In this document: in pieces, positions 23,282 through 34,209 of the stretch | Layout of the letters: each line of letters begins with the position of its first letter | How positions within the stretch are numbered: the stretch's first letter is position 1 | Assembly (NCBI RefSeq): GCF_000687475.1 | Contig: NC_057319.1 | Coordinates: forward strand, 5,074,001 to 5,138,000 | From: Ustilaginoidea virens | Lineage: Eukaryota; Ascomycota; Sordariomycetes; Hypocreales; Clavicipitaceae | Direction of reading: 5' to 3' | Length of the DNA stretch: 64,000 nt | The notes under the pieces: model-generated | Database searches by the model: none | Seen by the model: only the letters and a program-made list of their open reading frames with translations | What the model was told of the DNA's origin: nothing | Translations under genes and position numbers: made by a program

Positions 23282-24841
23282 ATGACTGGCCTCGAGATTG
23301 CAGGCATCGCGCTCGCGTCGCTTGGTGCGGCGGAGCAACTATTCGACTGCGGAACTCGAATTCATAGGCGCATGACAAAGGAGAAGCAACTCAATCTCCT
23401 TCTGCGAGAGCTTCAAATGTTCGAGGTCGACGATAATCGTCAGATGCTCGACAATTACGTCAGAGCGGCACAGCCGGTTCTGAGAAGCCAGCTGATCCAA
23501 CCAGCTGATAAGGAACGGCTGACTCGAAAATGGGAGCGGATCAAGGACCAAATGATAGAGATCAACAATCTCCTAGACACTATGATGCAAAATTCGTCTA
23601 TTTTGAACTCCAAAGCACGGCATGAGGCGCAGGATAGACTGCGTGACATCGGGGGTTCTAGAGTCCTGTCAAGCCGGCTTATGGAGTTTCGAGACGATGT
23701 GTCCTTTCTCGAGAAGCAGTTAGCCGGGAATCCTCCAACGCTGCTCACGGGAAAGACCTTCAATTACATTGACGCTGACAACCGAAGAGTGTGGACCAAC
23801 GGGGTATTTCTATGCAAAGGGAAGCTGACTGAGCCGACTGACGACGGCAAAAGCAAAGCAAAATGGTACCTTGCCGAACCGGTTTCGTTCAAGGCAACGG
23901 AGGACAGAGAGGCCTTGAAAGAGAGCGTGGCTATACTGGCCAGCAAGCTTCAGAGAGCCCAACCAACGCGCGGCTTGTTCAAGCTGGTCGGGTTTCGTGA
24001 GGAGCTCGACCCTAGCAAGAGAGCGTTTGAACTGATTTTCGGGGGAGATTTTGCTGAAAACTTTCCGCCCAGCCTCTCCTTGTTCATCGCAGCGAATCCA
24101 GCCAAGCCGTCTCTCAACTTTCGCGTCAACCTGTGCTGTCAACTCGCGACCGCGGTGCTGGAAGCTCAGCTCCTCGGTCTCGTGCACAAGAACATACGGC
24201 CAGAAAATATTCTCGTGGTGGAAACCGCCCAGTCGCCAATGAAGACGGCCAGTGAAGACCAGATCCCGTGGCTCGTTGGTTGGCAAAGCGCCCGGCATGT
24301 CGCAGAGGGCTATGTCACAACTCTGAGCAATGCCGTCACGCCCCAACGAAAAGTATACCAGCACCCCGAGCGACAGCTGCCGACCTCGGAACATGATTAC
24401 TCCATGGCGCATGACGTCTACAGCCTTGGCGTGTGCATGATAGAGATTCTGCGTTGGAGGAGCATATTGCGAACCGAGGCCAGTGAGGGCCAGCCCCCCG
24501 GCGTGTCGAACGATTTCGTGGAAGCGTTTGCCAAGTTAAAGTTTGCGCCAAACGAAAGGGAAGAAGCCGATCGGTACACCAAGTATCCGCGGCAGAACAA
24601 AGCTGTGCTTTTGCGCATCAACGAGACCTACATCCCGATCGAGGCTGGGGATAAAATGCGCCACATCATACATGGGTTTTTGACTTGCCTTGACAGGAAG
24701 GATGAGTCGGACGATGAGGATGAGGAGGGCGAAGAAGAAGGCGAGTACGTGCTGCTGGGAGAGGTAGAAAGACAGGAGCAGGCCAGGAAGTTTATGGATA
24801 CTGCTCTGATGGACCTGCGGAAAGTGTTGTGCGCGATATGA
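23282..24841 (+). CDS. HeLo-like helical domain fused to a pseudokinase
   Basis: One uninterrupted 519-residue frame. Residues 1-30 (GLEIAGIALASLGAAEQLFD) resemble the amphipathic start of HeLo and related fungal cell-death domains. Residues 30-150 are predicted helical, with charged heptad-like stretches. From about 155 the protein looks like a protein kinase fold: VHKNIRPEN at 301-309 replaces HRDxKxxN, losing the catalytic Asp; LVGW stands where DFG is expected; YQHPER (359-364) and DVYSLGVCMIEIL (378-390) are conserved. The C-terminus has an acidic Asp/Glu tract near residues 478-492. HeLo-type domains permeabilise membranes when released, and mammalian MLKL is likewise a helical bundle plus a pseudokinase. 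I infer a membrane-targeting executioner controlled by the adjacent NLR-kinase; this is untested. No signal peptide or amyloid motif was recognised. Confidence 0.75.
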   Translation: MTGLEIAGIALASLGAAEQLFDCGTRIHRRMTKEKQLNLLLRELQMFEVDDNRQMLDNYVRAAQPVLRSQLIQPADKERLTRKWERIKDQMIEINNLLDTMMQNSSILNSKARHEAQDRLRDIGGSRVLSSRLMEFRDDVSFLEKQLAGNPPTLLTGKTFNYIDADNRRVWTNGVFLCKGKLTEPTDDGKSKAKWYLAEPVSFKATEDREALKESVAILASKLQRAQPTRGLFKLVGFREELDPSKRAFELIFGGDFAENFPPSLSLFIAANPAKPSLNFRVNLCCQLATAVLEAQLLGLVHKNIRPENILVVETAQSPMKTASEDQIPWLVGWQSARHVAEGYVTTLSNAVTPQRKVYQHPERQLPTSEHDYSMAHDVYSLGVCMIEILRWRSILRTEASEGQPPGVSNDFVEAFAKLKFAPNEREEADRYTKYPRQNKAVLLRINETYIPIEAGDKMRHIIHGFLTCLDRKDESDDEDEEGEEEGEYVLLGEVERQEQARKFMDTALMDLRKVLCAI

Positions 24842-25488
24842 GCAATGAGAAGGCGTCGGGGGCAGTCACTTGTCGTTCACTTGGTTATAGAATGCACGGT
24901 CTGTAAGTGGGTTTGGCTGGATCGAGGCCGTAGTGGCACACGGTATACGAGGGCTCGATGAGAGCTTCTTAATGACGGTTCGACATGAAAACACACGCAG
25001 TCCGCACCTCGAAAGGTGCTTTGACAAAGGCCCAACCTTTTGCCGTGCGGCTTGATTGATCCCCGTGGGAGGAAACACCCTGCCTGCCCGGCCCGTAGAA
25101 ACTGTGGGAAAGAGCGACCGCAACGAATACCAAGCCCCACACTGCTCCGACCACCCCGTTACAGTCGTGTTGTCGCCGATGCAATTATGCATCCTCTGCT
25201 CCGCCTTATGGGCCTTATGGCTGCCAAAGGGACTCGATAGACCGAACCCGCGGGGCCGAGCCGGCGGCTACCGAGTCCTGCCGAAACAGAAATAGCGCAG
25301 GTTCGTCCTAAGTTCCTCCCTACGTCTACGGGCGGCTAACCGGCTGCGCCTCTTCTTCCTCCGACGCGCAACGACAGGGGCGCTGAACCAATCAGGTGCC
25401 GGCGCTGAGACGTGGCCGCGACTGCTGGTCGCTTGCTTGCCCTGGCGGCCTGGGATCTTTTTGGCTTATTCGTACTTGCTCCCGAGGG
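24842..25488. other. Intergenic region left of the TIR element
   Basis: No gene is recognised. The word CTTGCTCCCG occurs both just left of the TIR element (near 25475) and just right of it (near 26349). Confidence 0.45.
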
Positions 25489-25490
25489 TA

Positions 25491-26340
25491 CAGGTCAACC
25501 GACCTATGTCCCCCCCTTATCATCCGACCCCCCCATAATAACTTAACTGACCTGACCATTGCTGTGGGCTATACTCTTAATATAATTGGTTTATTAGGGA
25601 GTAGTGGGTCAGGTCACTTTATATAGAAAACTTTATGGAGAAATACTTTCTCTGATATTTTACTAGGTTCTTAGGTAGGGGTACCTAGTAAAAGAAATTA
25701 AAGAAGTTGCTTTCCTTATAAAATATAAGGAGAAGTACTTTCTCTACTGTTTTATTAGGTTCTTACGTAAGGGTACCTAGTAATAGTACTAAAGAAGTCA
25801 CTTTATATAGAAAATAGTATAGGAAAGTACTTTCTCTACTATTTCTTAGGTTCTATAGTAGGGGTACCTAGTAAAAGAAGTTAAAGAAGTCACTTTCTAT
25901 AGATATATATATATAAAGATACCTCTTTTTCTATCCCTAGTAGATACCTAGGTACTAGGTACTTAGTAGAAATATAAGAAGTCACTTTATATAAAAAAAT
26001 ATATATAAAGGTACCTTTTCTATGTATAGTACCTAAGGACCTAGGTACCTACCTAATAAAAGAAAGGAAGTCACTTTCTATAGAAAAGTCTATATAATAG
26101 TACTTTATCTACTTTTAATATTAGGTTCTTAGGTAGGGATACCTAGTAAAAATATAAGGGAAATCACTCACTATAGAAAAATATATATAAAGATACTTAT
26201 AGTCTAGTGGCTACTATAGATTAAAGGATCTACTACTATTTATTAGCGTATCTCTATATTAGGAAAGAGCATTGGTCAGGTCTGTTAAGTTATTATGGGG
26301 GGGTCGAATGACTAGGGGGGGGCATAGGTCGGTTGATATG
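25491..26340. mobile_element. Non-autonomous DNA transposon with 73-bp TIRs and TA target duplication
   Basis: The ends 25491-25563 and 26268-26340 are imperfect inverted repeats: one begins CAGGTCAACCGACCTATG, the other, reverse-complemented, CATATCAACCGACCTATG, and both go on through a C-run and CATAATAACTTAAC. A TA dinucleotide flanks each end (25489-25490, 26341-26342), as for Tc1/mariner insertions. The 700-bp interior is very AT-rich and has no coding frame. It consists largely of degenerate tandem units of roughly 90 bp sharing GGTACCTAGTAA and AAGAAGTCACTTT, so it is MITE-like. The high TpA content suggests RIP or relaxed mutation. Confidence 0.8.
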
Positions 26341-26342
26341 TA

Positions 26343-27971
26343 GTCTCCTTGCTCCCGCTCAACTCGCGGCAAAAGTCCTGTCGAGGCGCCCGCGTTTCTT
26401 CAGGGTGGTGGAGCCGCGTGTATTTCGGGTTAGATCGCGTGGGGTTGAAGAGAATGTGACGAAAATTCAAACACTTCCATCTGGTGACCGCGCTGCCCGT
26501 CAGGTGCGCAGTGCGGCCCGTTCCTCAGGCCCGTGAGTCATGATTGCGTCTCCGCCGCTGCAGAAGAGGGGCTGCCTGTGAGTCATCATCGTTCGTGCGG
26601 CTCAGGTGCTGGCCCTACGGCCTCACTTGCGTCCCAGGCCTCGTCACGCATCGCTGCTACGGGGTACCATTGTGCCGAAGCGCGAAATACCCCTTGCCGC
26701 ATTCTCCGGTCGGCTTACCGCTTCCGCGTTAGACCGTTTGGTATCTGCCTACCTAGCTGGAAAGAGACCGACCACCGCGGGAAAAGGAAAATGCCGAGAA
26801 TTTCCGCAGCCTGGGCTTCAGCCTGGGCCTAGGCTCATAGGAGCGCGGGTGCGTCAGTCAGGCGCATCTCTGGCGGCTCCTGAGCCTGGAAAGTAGGCAT
26901 AAAGTACTACTATGCAATGATGCTGGCATACCGGATTATCTGCGAATATCTACACGCCATATCGTGCTTCATCACCAGCCTTGTTCCTCCAGCATGTACG
27001 GGGTACGGCGTACCCCAGCGCGCCGGCAATCCACCGCAAAAGCACAAACTTCCGTAACCTTACACGTCAGACTTGCCTGGCGTGGTGCTACGACCTTCCG
27101 CAGCCGGTCTAGTCGCGTCGATAAACGCGACCCAGGTCTCCTCAAGCCCCTCGCGTCGAGCCGGTTCAGCCTAGCCTTTCCTTTCCACTCCGAACCAATA
27201 GCGCATGCAAGCCATTCCACGGGCTGTACAGCCTAGGCCTCCCTCGAGGACACGCTCATGCACGCTGCTGGGGCGTGACCACGCGGGGCCAGGCTAGGCA
27301 GGTTCAATGTTCCGTACGTTGCCGCCCCTGCCCGGCTGACCGTCCCTCAAAGCCTTGTTGTCGGCTTGCCTGTTGGCAGCAAGACTCCTCGGTGTTTGAA
27401 GGGCTCGGTTGAATATGACAGAGCGTCCATCGTAATCGACGATTGAGTTGTGCACTTCTATTGTACTTATTTTGATGCGTATTGATGGCTTCTGGACAAT
27501 CCGGATGCTGACGAATAAGCGCGCTCTTCGGCATTTGAAACAGGGATTGGGGGGATGGAGCCCCTTGTCAGGCTGCCTGATGGGATAGCAAACCAAGTCA
27601 CGACCTGTGAATTACACCTTGTCGACGGTTGTCTTGTTGTCTGCGGCCTGTTATTAGACCTCATTGTGCCGGGATGCCCGTCTAGCACGTAATAACATTT
27701 AGGCAGCCGAGAGACATCTTGCCATTCACCGGATTCACACAAGCGGCGCAGAGCGTCTTGAGAGGTATAAATTGCAGAAGGAAATCCGTACAACATCTGG
27801 ATTCAAATTACACCACATCTTTTCTACTTTTACACCACCTCTGAAAACATCGTCTTCTTTCCCAGTCACTCTTGCAATAAACAAAGGAAATAACTTCACC
27901 GTACGGCAAGTCGTGTTACAAACCCGCCACCGTTGCATAATCGGTCTCTAATCCAGTGCTTAGCTGCTACC
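26343..27971. other. Intergenic region right of the TIR element
   Basis: No conserved coding region was found in 1.6 kb. A TATAAAT box at 27766-27772 followed by a pyrimidine-rich stretch looks like the promoter and leader of the small gene at 27972. Confidence 0.45.
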
Positions 27972-28199
27972 ATGGCTGACAAGGGCAACAACGCTGACTA
28001 TTTGGACCGCTACAACGCGAAGATAGAACAGGCTACTGTTGGAGTGCGCTGCACTCCTAGGGAACTAGCTTCTCTTCTATCATCTGCTGAAGCGGCAAAA
28101 GATAAGAGGGCACAGAATAAAGAAGCAAGAAACACTGCAGTCGAGAATGGGGAAGACAAAAAGAAGGAAAAGGGGGGTTCTAAGCCTGGGTCATCTTAG
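27972..28199 (+). CDS. Small highly charged hypothetical protein
   Basis: A 75-residue frame starts at ATG 27972 in an ACCATGG context, 200 bases after a TATAAAT box and a CT-rich leader. The protein is helical-looking and rich in Lys, Glu, Ala and Asn (DKRAQNKEARNTAVENGEDK), ending in a Gly/Ser/Lys tail. It has no cysteine pattern, signal peptide or membrane segment, and I recognise no family. Its 3' end overlaps the stop of the APH-like gene on the other strand by 20 bases. The promoter-like upstream sequence supports a real gene, but a chance frame cannot be excluded. Confidence 0.4.
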   Translation: MADKGNNADYLDRYNAKIEQATVGVRCTPRELASLLSSAEAAKDKRAQNKEARNTAVENGEDKKKEKGGSKPGSS

Positions 28200-30186
28200 C
28201 AAAAAGGCAGTCAAGATCATGTTGATATCTTTCAAAGTCCGCGACTTTCTTGGCAACAACTTCCTCACCTCCCCCTTCTCTCCAGAAGTTTGCGAGTACA
28301 CTTGTGATTGGAGGAGTCAGATCTGTTGAGAATCGGGGGCAGATGTGATCCTGGAATAGATAGTAAGCAGCATTGACAGAGGCTAGAGAATGCCAAAACC
28401 ACGTGGCACCAGACTGCCACGTTTCTTCCATAATCTTGGTCAAGGGCCAGGGGAGGTTGACCTTGGACTCTTCCTCCGACAAAGCTTGCATGAATTCTTG
28501 CCGCAGAGCATTAAATTCAGTCAATTTCTGACTTTCCTTAGTATCAACGATGTCGCTTATGTCCTGGCAGGCGAGCCAGTACGGTACCTGTTGCGACTCG
28601 GGAGGAAGGGCACATATCCATTCTAGGTCGATAAGACACGCAACTTCCCAGTTTTCCGTCACAAAAATGTTACTTTGATGGAGATCAGTAAGCTGAAGCA
28701 TAAATGGTCCATATCTGCATTCCTTCTTGATATAGCGATGGGACAAGGCTCGAAGAAGCACTCGAGTCGACATAAGGCCACGACAATCATCTTCAGAGTC
28801 GGTCGCGTTGACATCAACATAGAAATGATCGTCGTGGAGCGAAATGACATCAGAAACGTACGGCTCAGTACAAGTATACGTTTGTTTTGAGCCGATTGAG
28901 CGCTCGGCACCGCCGTTTTCGAGAAGTGTAGCCGCTGCAGAGGCGGGTCGGCCTGTCAAGGATACAGTGCAATCATCGTTGAATTGGAACGAGCCAATCC
29001 TAGGCTGTGGAATCCGAGACATTGATATCATGATACGTGCAAGGCCCTGAAATAGGTTCTTGCGGCGTGATGGATCGTTTTTCTGCGACTTCCAGGTAGA
29101 CGACAACATCCTCCCGGTTTCCGGTGGAATGTACTCGATTAGCATGTACTGAGATGAAAGTTGCGCAGGTATAGATATGGATGCGTAGTTGGAGGCTGCT
29201 GGTAGTCGGAATAGCGACCGGAGCCATTGGAATAGTCTGAATCGAATTCGGGCGTACCATGGTAGCTGGGCTTGATGGGTAAACTACGTCGGGTTAGGGA
29301 CAGTATTTGAGAGCAGGGGCTGATGCCTTACATGGCGGTTGGCAATGCCGAATCCATAAAGATGAGGAATTCGAATATCTGGGCACTTTTGCTGGAACCA
29401 CGAATAGGCACCGACCTCGGCTCGTAGCTTTTCCTCAATAGATCCGGGGTAATAAGACTCGGCAAGGGCGTAGGGCTTGGGGAATCGCATCATGACCGTG
29501 CCTTTGAACTTGCTTGACTCTACCCGTACGGGAACGCAGATATTGAACTTGCCCCAGATCCAGTCTTGGATCAGGGGAACGAAGCATTTTGCCTCCTTCT
29601 CGAGCCTGAGATGTGCTCTAACAGTTTCCGAAATGGCATCCTCTTGCATCCCTAGTTTTGCTAATAGCTCGATCGCTGGCTTGATATCTGTGTGACGACG
29701 GATTATATTGCTGTTCTTGATTTTGGCGTCTGAGAGAGTAAGCGACTCGTGGTCGAGTTGCTGTAGCTTTCTTTTCACTACCGTATTTTCTTCTACCGGC
29801 GTCTTTCCTTCCTCTGCTGTCTTTTTTTCCGCTGGAGTCTTGTCTTCCGTTGGCGTATCTTTTTCCAGTGCTGTCTTTTCTTCCATTGGCGTCTTCTCTT
29901 CCAGTGTTGTCGTTTCTCCCGTTGGCGTATCTTCTTCCATTGGCTTCTTTTCTTCAACCGGGGCCTTTTCTTCCGTTGGAATGTTTTCTTCTGCTGGGGT
30001 TCTTTCTTCCGGCGGCGTCTTTTCTTCCACTGGGGCTTTTTCTTCCGTTGGCATATTTTCTTCTGCTGGGGTTCCTTCCCCCGGCGGCGTCTTCTCTTCC
30101 ACTGGGGCCTTTTGTTCCATTTCCCTCTCTTCCTCCATTGCCGTCTGCCACTTTAGGCAACAGGCATTGAACGTTGACGAGGGCAA
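28180..30186 (-). CDS. APH-like phosphotransferase-fold protein with Glu/Pro repeat N-terminus
   Basis: Two minus-strand exons, 30186-29332 and 29283-28180, with a GTAAGG...GTAG intron and CTAAC branch, give 652 residues from the first Met; ATG 30138 is an alternative start. From about residue 190 it matches the large fungal family of aminoglycoside-phosphotransferase-like kinases: RFPKPYALAESYYPGSIEEK, VGAYSWFQQKCPDIRIPHLYG, the post-intron YMLIEYIPPETG, the catalytic-loop equivalent LTDLHQSNIFV and CLIDLEWICALPPES. Such proteins are widespread and mostly of unknown substrate. The first 130 residues are a degenerate repeat of about seven residues (PVEEKTP, PAEEN, PTEEK) encoded by minisatellite-like DNA at about 29780-30120. 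This extension is unusual for the family and may vary in copy number between strains. The kinase-like call is strong, the function unknown. Confidence 0.8.
29780..30120. repeat. Coding minisatellite (Glu/Pro repeats)
   Basis: Degenerate units of roughly 21-24 bases containing TCTTCCGTTGG or TCTTCTGCTGG encode repeated PxEEK/PAEEN peptides in the APH-like gene. They stay in frame throughout. Confidence 0.75.
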
Positions 30187-31014
30187 GCAAGGCTATGCGG
30201 GCTTACCGTGAGATAAATGACAGCTCGATCGGTAGGGGAGGTTGTAGCTCGACGCCTGGTACGGGATGGCCTCGAAAAGGGGCTGCCAGTGAATCTGGAA
30301 GCGCATGGCTGGTCTTATGCTCGGCGCCGAGGCTGGGTGCTGCTTACAACGATAACGCATATGGCCAGGCACGCACGACCTATATCGGCTATAGCGATAC
30401 TAAGACGATAGCCCCAGAGCTAGTGTGGACACCCGTTTCAGGTGGGGATCCTCTTGGACAGGCTCCACAATGGTTGGCTCTCCCGAGTCTGGGCTAAGGT
30501 GATCCCTTCAAGCTAGGACTCCCTCGCCCTCTTACAGGGCAGCAGGCGAAGACGAGCTGCACGGTAGTGAGCTGCGGTTAGTGACGGCTCTCGTGTTTCA
30601 ATTTATTAGGTAGGCAGGTTAAGTTTCAACCAATGGCTGTATCAAGTTACGTTGCCTGTGACCGGATGATTTGCGCGGAAGCGGAATGGACCCGCGGGTA
30701 CCTCGACGGCCGAAGTGGGGCGACCCAAACGGGTTACCCGGAGCACATTGACCCAGCTCCGCACCTGGAGTGGCGTCGGTCGCGTTCTAAGCGTAACGGG
30801 CGTCAGGGGAAGCAAGAAGCCGCTACCGTTCCGATTCAACCTGTCATTATCCTTTTTCCCCCGCCAGCCCAGCCCAGTCCCGTCCCCCACGCGCCCAGCA
30901 ACGAACAACCAAACAAACAAGCAAGCAAACCAAAACAACACTCGGACATTTGCATCTCTCGACCAGCCCGACCCTTGTCGAAAAAAAGCAAAAGCTTCGC
31001 AAGGCCCCATCCGC
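30187..31014. other. Intergenic region
   Basis: No gene is recognised. It holds the upstream region of the APH-like gene and the 3' side of the thioredoxin-like gene, with a low-complexity CAAA-rich stretch near 30899-30935. Confidence 0.45.
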
Positions 31015-31386
31015 CTACGCCGCCAGCCTCTCCACCCTCGCCCGCAGCGCCTTCCCGTCCTCCCCCCCGCAGTGGTTGCACTCGTCCACCTTCCTCCCCC
31101 CGCGGTAAAAGTAGAAGACGGGGAACTGCTCGAGCCCGTACCGCGCCCGCAGCTTCTCGTTGTCGTGGTGCTCGACGTCGACCTGGACAAACACCACGCC
31201 GCGGTACTTGCTGGCCAGCTGGTAGTACGCGGGGTACACGAACCCGCACGGCTTGCACGCGTACGACGTGAACAGCGCCACCAGGCGGCCCTTCTGGGCG
31301 ACCAGCCGGTCGTACTGGCTCGCCGCGGCGATTTCGACAATCGGGTTGGCCGTCGCGGCCCGCGCCCTGGGCGAGCGGGACGACAT
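31015..31386 (-). CDS. Thioredoxin-like protein with CKPC active site
   Basis: A single exon of 123 residues. The redox motif CKPC lies at Cys44-Cys47 within ALFTSYACKPCGFVYP. It is followed by VFVQVDVEHHDN, then by FPVFYFYRGGRKVDE, which carries the cis-proline of the thioredoxin fold. Classical thioredoxins have CGPC; CKPC is seen in divergent thioredoxin-like proteins. A further Cys pair lies near the C-terminus (CNHC). The start at 31386 was chosen because upstream in-frame sequence is low complexity and pyrimidine-rich (poly-CT, then a TA microsatellite). No signal or transit peptide is clear, although the Arg/Ser/Ala-rich first 13 residues could be a weak mitochondrial signal. It probably acts as a disulfide reductase or a thiol-based partner. 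Confidence 0.8.
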   Translation of the reverse strand: MSSRSPRARAATANPIVEIAAASQYDRLVAQKGRLVALFTSYACKPCGFVYPAYYQLASKYRGVVFVQVDVEHHDNEKLRARYGLEQFPVFYFYRGGRKVDECNHCGGEDGKALRARVERLAA

Positions 31387-31768
31387 CTCCGGGAGAGGCT
31401 CTCGCGACGCGCGTTTGGCCGACTCGGCGGGGGGGGAGAGTTTGAGTTCGCGCCGAGCGTGGGGGGATGCGGCGAGGGAAGTAGTACGATTGGGGAAAAG
31501 GGGCAGAGAAAATAAAAAGACAGAAAGAAAGAAAGAAAAGAAAAGAAAGGGGGGAAAAAAGAGGAGGTCGAGAAGAGAACGAGGGTGAAAGGGTGCACGG
31601 CAAGCGACAGACAGCGAGCGCAGCCGTATAGGCCAGGACGGCAGCAGCAGCGGCAGTGGCAGCAGCGGTAGTGGCAGTGGCGAGGCTGGGCGGGTGGGAA
31701 TGGATATGCGCAAAAAAAAAACAAAAGGCACGAGGGACACACACATATATATACATACATACATATAC

Positions 31769-31814
<46 letters not shown>

Positions 31815-32472
31815 CCGTGATTCGGGGCTGCGTGCCACGCATGTATGACGGGCGTCTTGGCTGACCTGCATGGCATGATGACAAGGCGACCCGGATTCAG
31901 CCAGCCCGCGCTGTCCAACGTCGTTCTCGGCACCGCCGACCCCATCAAGTTTTTGCCGTGCCGTGATGCAGGGCCCCTGGAACGGGCTATTAATGCCCGC
32001 CAATCCAGTGTCGGATATTTCGGAATACGAGGACCTACGCCGGGCGGTTCTCGGCCAATGACCCTTGGAACCACTCCTGTCTGCTCGTTGCTCGTTGCTC
32101 GTCTGGGTAGCACTCGGAAGAAGCAAGCTTAATGGCCCGACGGTCGGAAAGCCCGTCAGCAGGGTAAAAGCTGATCGAATCATGTATTGGCACCTTTCGG
32201 GGCATCGTCACCTAGGCATACTGAAAACATGATTCCCTCCGCAACCCCCCATCTTGTCCGTATCAACTCCATGCGCAAATGCAATTGTGCCTGCCAATGC
32301 TGGAAATATCGTCATTTCAACCTACGCCGGAAATGAAAAATGCTACTGGGACGGGCTTCGCGGTGCCGAGTGCCGCGTGAGCCAAATGCTTGTCTCCTGA
32401 ACCATCCTGGATGAGTTTCTCCTTCTTTCCCTGGCAACCCTCCCCCCCCCCCCAAAAAAAAAAAAATCGCAA
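31387..32472. other. Intergenic region with microsatellites
   Basis: It contains a GA/A-rich tract near 31500-31570, a GCAGCGG-type repeat near 31638-31682, tetranucleotide CATA repeats followed by (TA)16 at 31741-31813, and a C-run/A-run near 32440-32466. No coding region is seen. Confidence 0.55.
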
Positions 32473-34209
32473 TCATAAAGTTTCATTCTCACGGCAGCTG
32501 CTTGGCATGTGTCCTGCGGAATGGGCGACTTTGGCAGGGGGCGGCGGCAGCTTCACTCCTCGGTCGAGGTAGCTGCTCCCACCCGACTCCAGCTCCATCG
32601 GCGTAACCGGCCCGGGACTGCCCAAGGGATGCAGCCTGGGCGACAGGGGCCTCTGCGACGCTGACGCGGGAAACCAGATGTCCTTGATAGGCAGGCCGCT
32701 GAGGGACATGCCGGGTTTCGTCGTCTTGGTGGACGCGCCAAGGAACATGGTTGCTTGCGCAATCATGTCGCGCTTGTACTGCAGCATTCTGCGACGCATT
32801 TGCATTTGGGGGTTGTCGCCTCGGCAGGAATCTGACCGCGCCGGCGGTGCTTGCGGGTCCGGCTTTGGCGAGGTCGAGGGCAAGTCGTCTGCCATGGGCG
32901 CTGGCCGCCGTGGGTGGTGCGAGTCGTCGGGTGGTGGTGGATGGTGTTGCTCGTAGTTTGAAGGGTAGTACTTGCCGATAGGCAAGGGGACGTCGTGGAA
33001 CCCGGGGGCTATATAGGAGGACACTGGCGTGCTTGATGTGGTGACGGTGGCTGAGGTGGCCGGATGGGACGTTCTGGCGCGTTCCGCTTGCATGGTTTCA
33101 GAGGCACGGGTTTGTCGAGAATGAGCTGATTCATGGAAGAATGGATGCGGCCGATGGATTCTTCCCTTGGGGTCTTCGTGCATTGGGAAGTATGCGCTGC
33201 CGTGCGGAGGGAAAAGAAATATGACTCGTCAGAAAAAAAAAATTGTTTGCTGCTACCAGAGATAAGCTCACCCTTGCACGTCACCGCGAGCAGACAATGG
33301 TTCCGGAGGAGTGGGGGACAGCATAGAAGTATGCCTTCTTCTGCCTCGGGGGAGTTCAATAGCAATGGGGTTGCTGCTGCTTGGTCTCGAGTAGTAAGGC
33401 GCAGATTCGGGACTGCCTGTTTTGTACACAAGACGCAAGTGGTTAGTCAATGGGCGACGATCCCGACACGGCTTGCTTCATGTGCGTGGAGCGGGATCGC
33501 CGAGGGAGGCGAGTGAAGGGGGCAGCCAGCCCCCGCATCCGTCGTCATGCCCGACCAGGAAAGACGGAAGGGCAAGATGCACTTGCGCTTGGGATGTCGA
33601 TGTCGTTGGCGGGCCGAACAAGTGGTTCGTCCGACTTGATCCGCCACCCGTCACCCATCACCCGTCACCCGTCTTTCGCCTGGCACTTGCACAACGGTGG
33701 GTGGTGGCTTTGATGCAGCAGGCGATGGCGACGAGCGATGGACGCACTTGGGCTGGGGACTGCGTGGGTGCGGGGTTCTGGTTATCGCGACTTTGTCCAG
33801 AAGGGTTAGGCGCCAAGCCCATGTCGTCCTCCTATGACGTGCGAGCGTGCGAGCATGAGACCCAAAAAAAAAAGAGAAAAAAAAAAAAGAGAAAAAAGAA
33901 AAGAAAAGAAAAGAAAAGAAAAGAAGACACAAAAGGGAAGCTTGGGTCGTGCCACTCACCTCGGACAGGTCGAGGGACCCCATCTTCCAGAACAGGTGCG
34001 CAGGCGGGAGACAGCAAAGGTGTGTTTGGTGCTGATGTGACTGTGACTGGTTGGTCAAAATAGTCCATCTGGCGTCCCGTCACGGAGTTTGGCGTCAGCG
34101 AAAGTTCGGACGAGTTTGACAATGTGCGACCGGCCATCCCAGGGCGTCGCCGAGGCGATAACAAGGCCTGGGCCGTTGGCGGCTTGAACGACCTAGCAAA
34201 GCTGGCCAT
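32473..34209 (-). CDS. Ser/Pro-rich protein of unknown function
   Basis: Three minus-strand exons: 34209-33960, 33416-33272 and 33196-32473, giving 372 residues. Junctions are GTGAGT...ACAG (a 543-base first intron containing an A-rich tract) and GTGAGC...GCAG; phases agree throughout. The N-terminus is MASFARSFKPPTAQALLSPR followed by Ser/Pro/Thr-rich sequence with possible proline-directed phosphorylation sites (SPRRR, LTPN, LSPTPPEP). The middle has FHDVPLPIGKYYPSNYEQ, which looks conserved, and a predicted helix MRRRMLQYKRDMIAQATMF. The last part includes LSGLPIKDIWFPASASQRP. There are no transmembrane segments or recognised domains. It may be a regulatory or scaffold protein with short motifs in a disordered chain. 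The splice structure supports a real gene; the function is unknown. Confidence 0.65.

Noticed and set aside
30642..32183. A 513-residue minus-strand open frame and overlapping 425- and 289-residue frames
   Set aside because: They translate microsatellites (Tyr-Ile repeats from TA, poly-CT) and shadow the thioredoxin-like exon in wrong frames.
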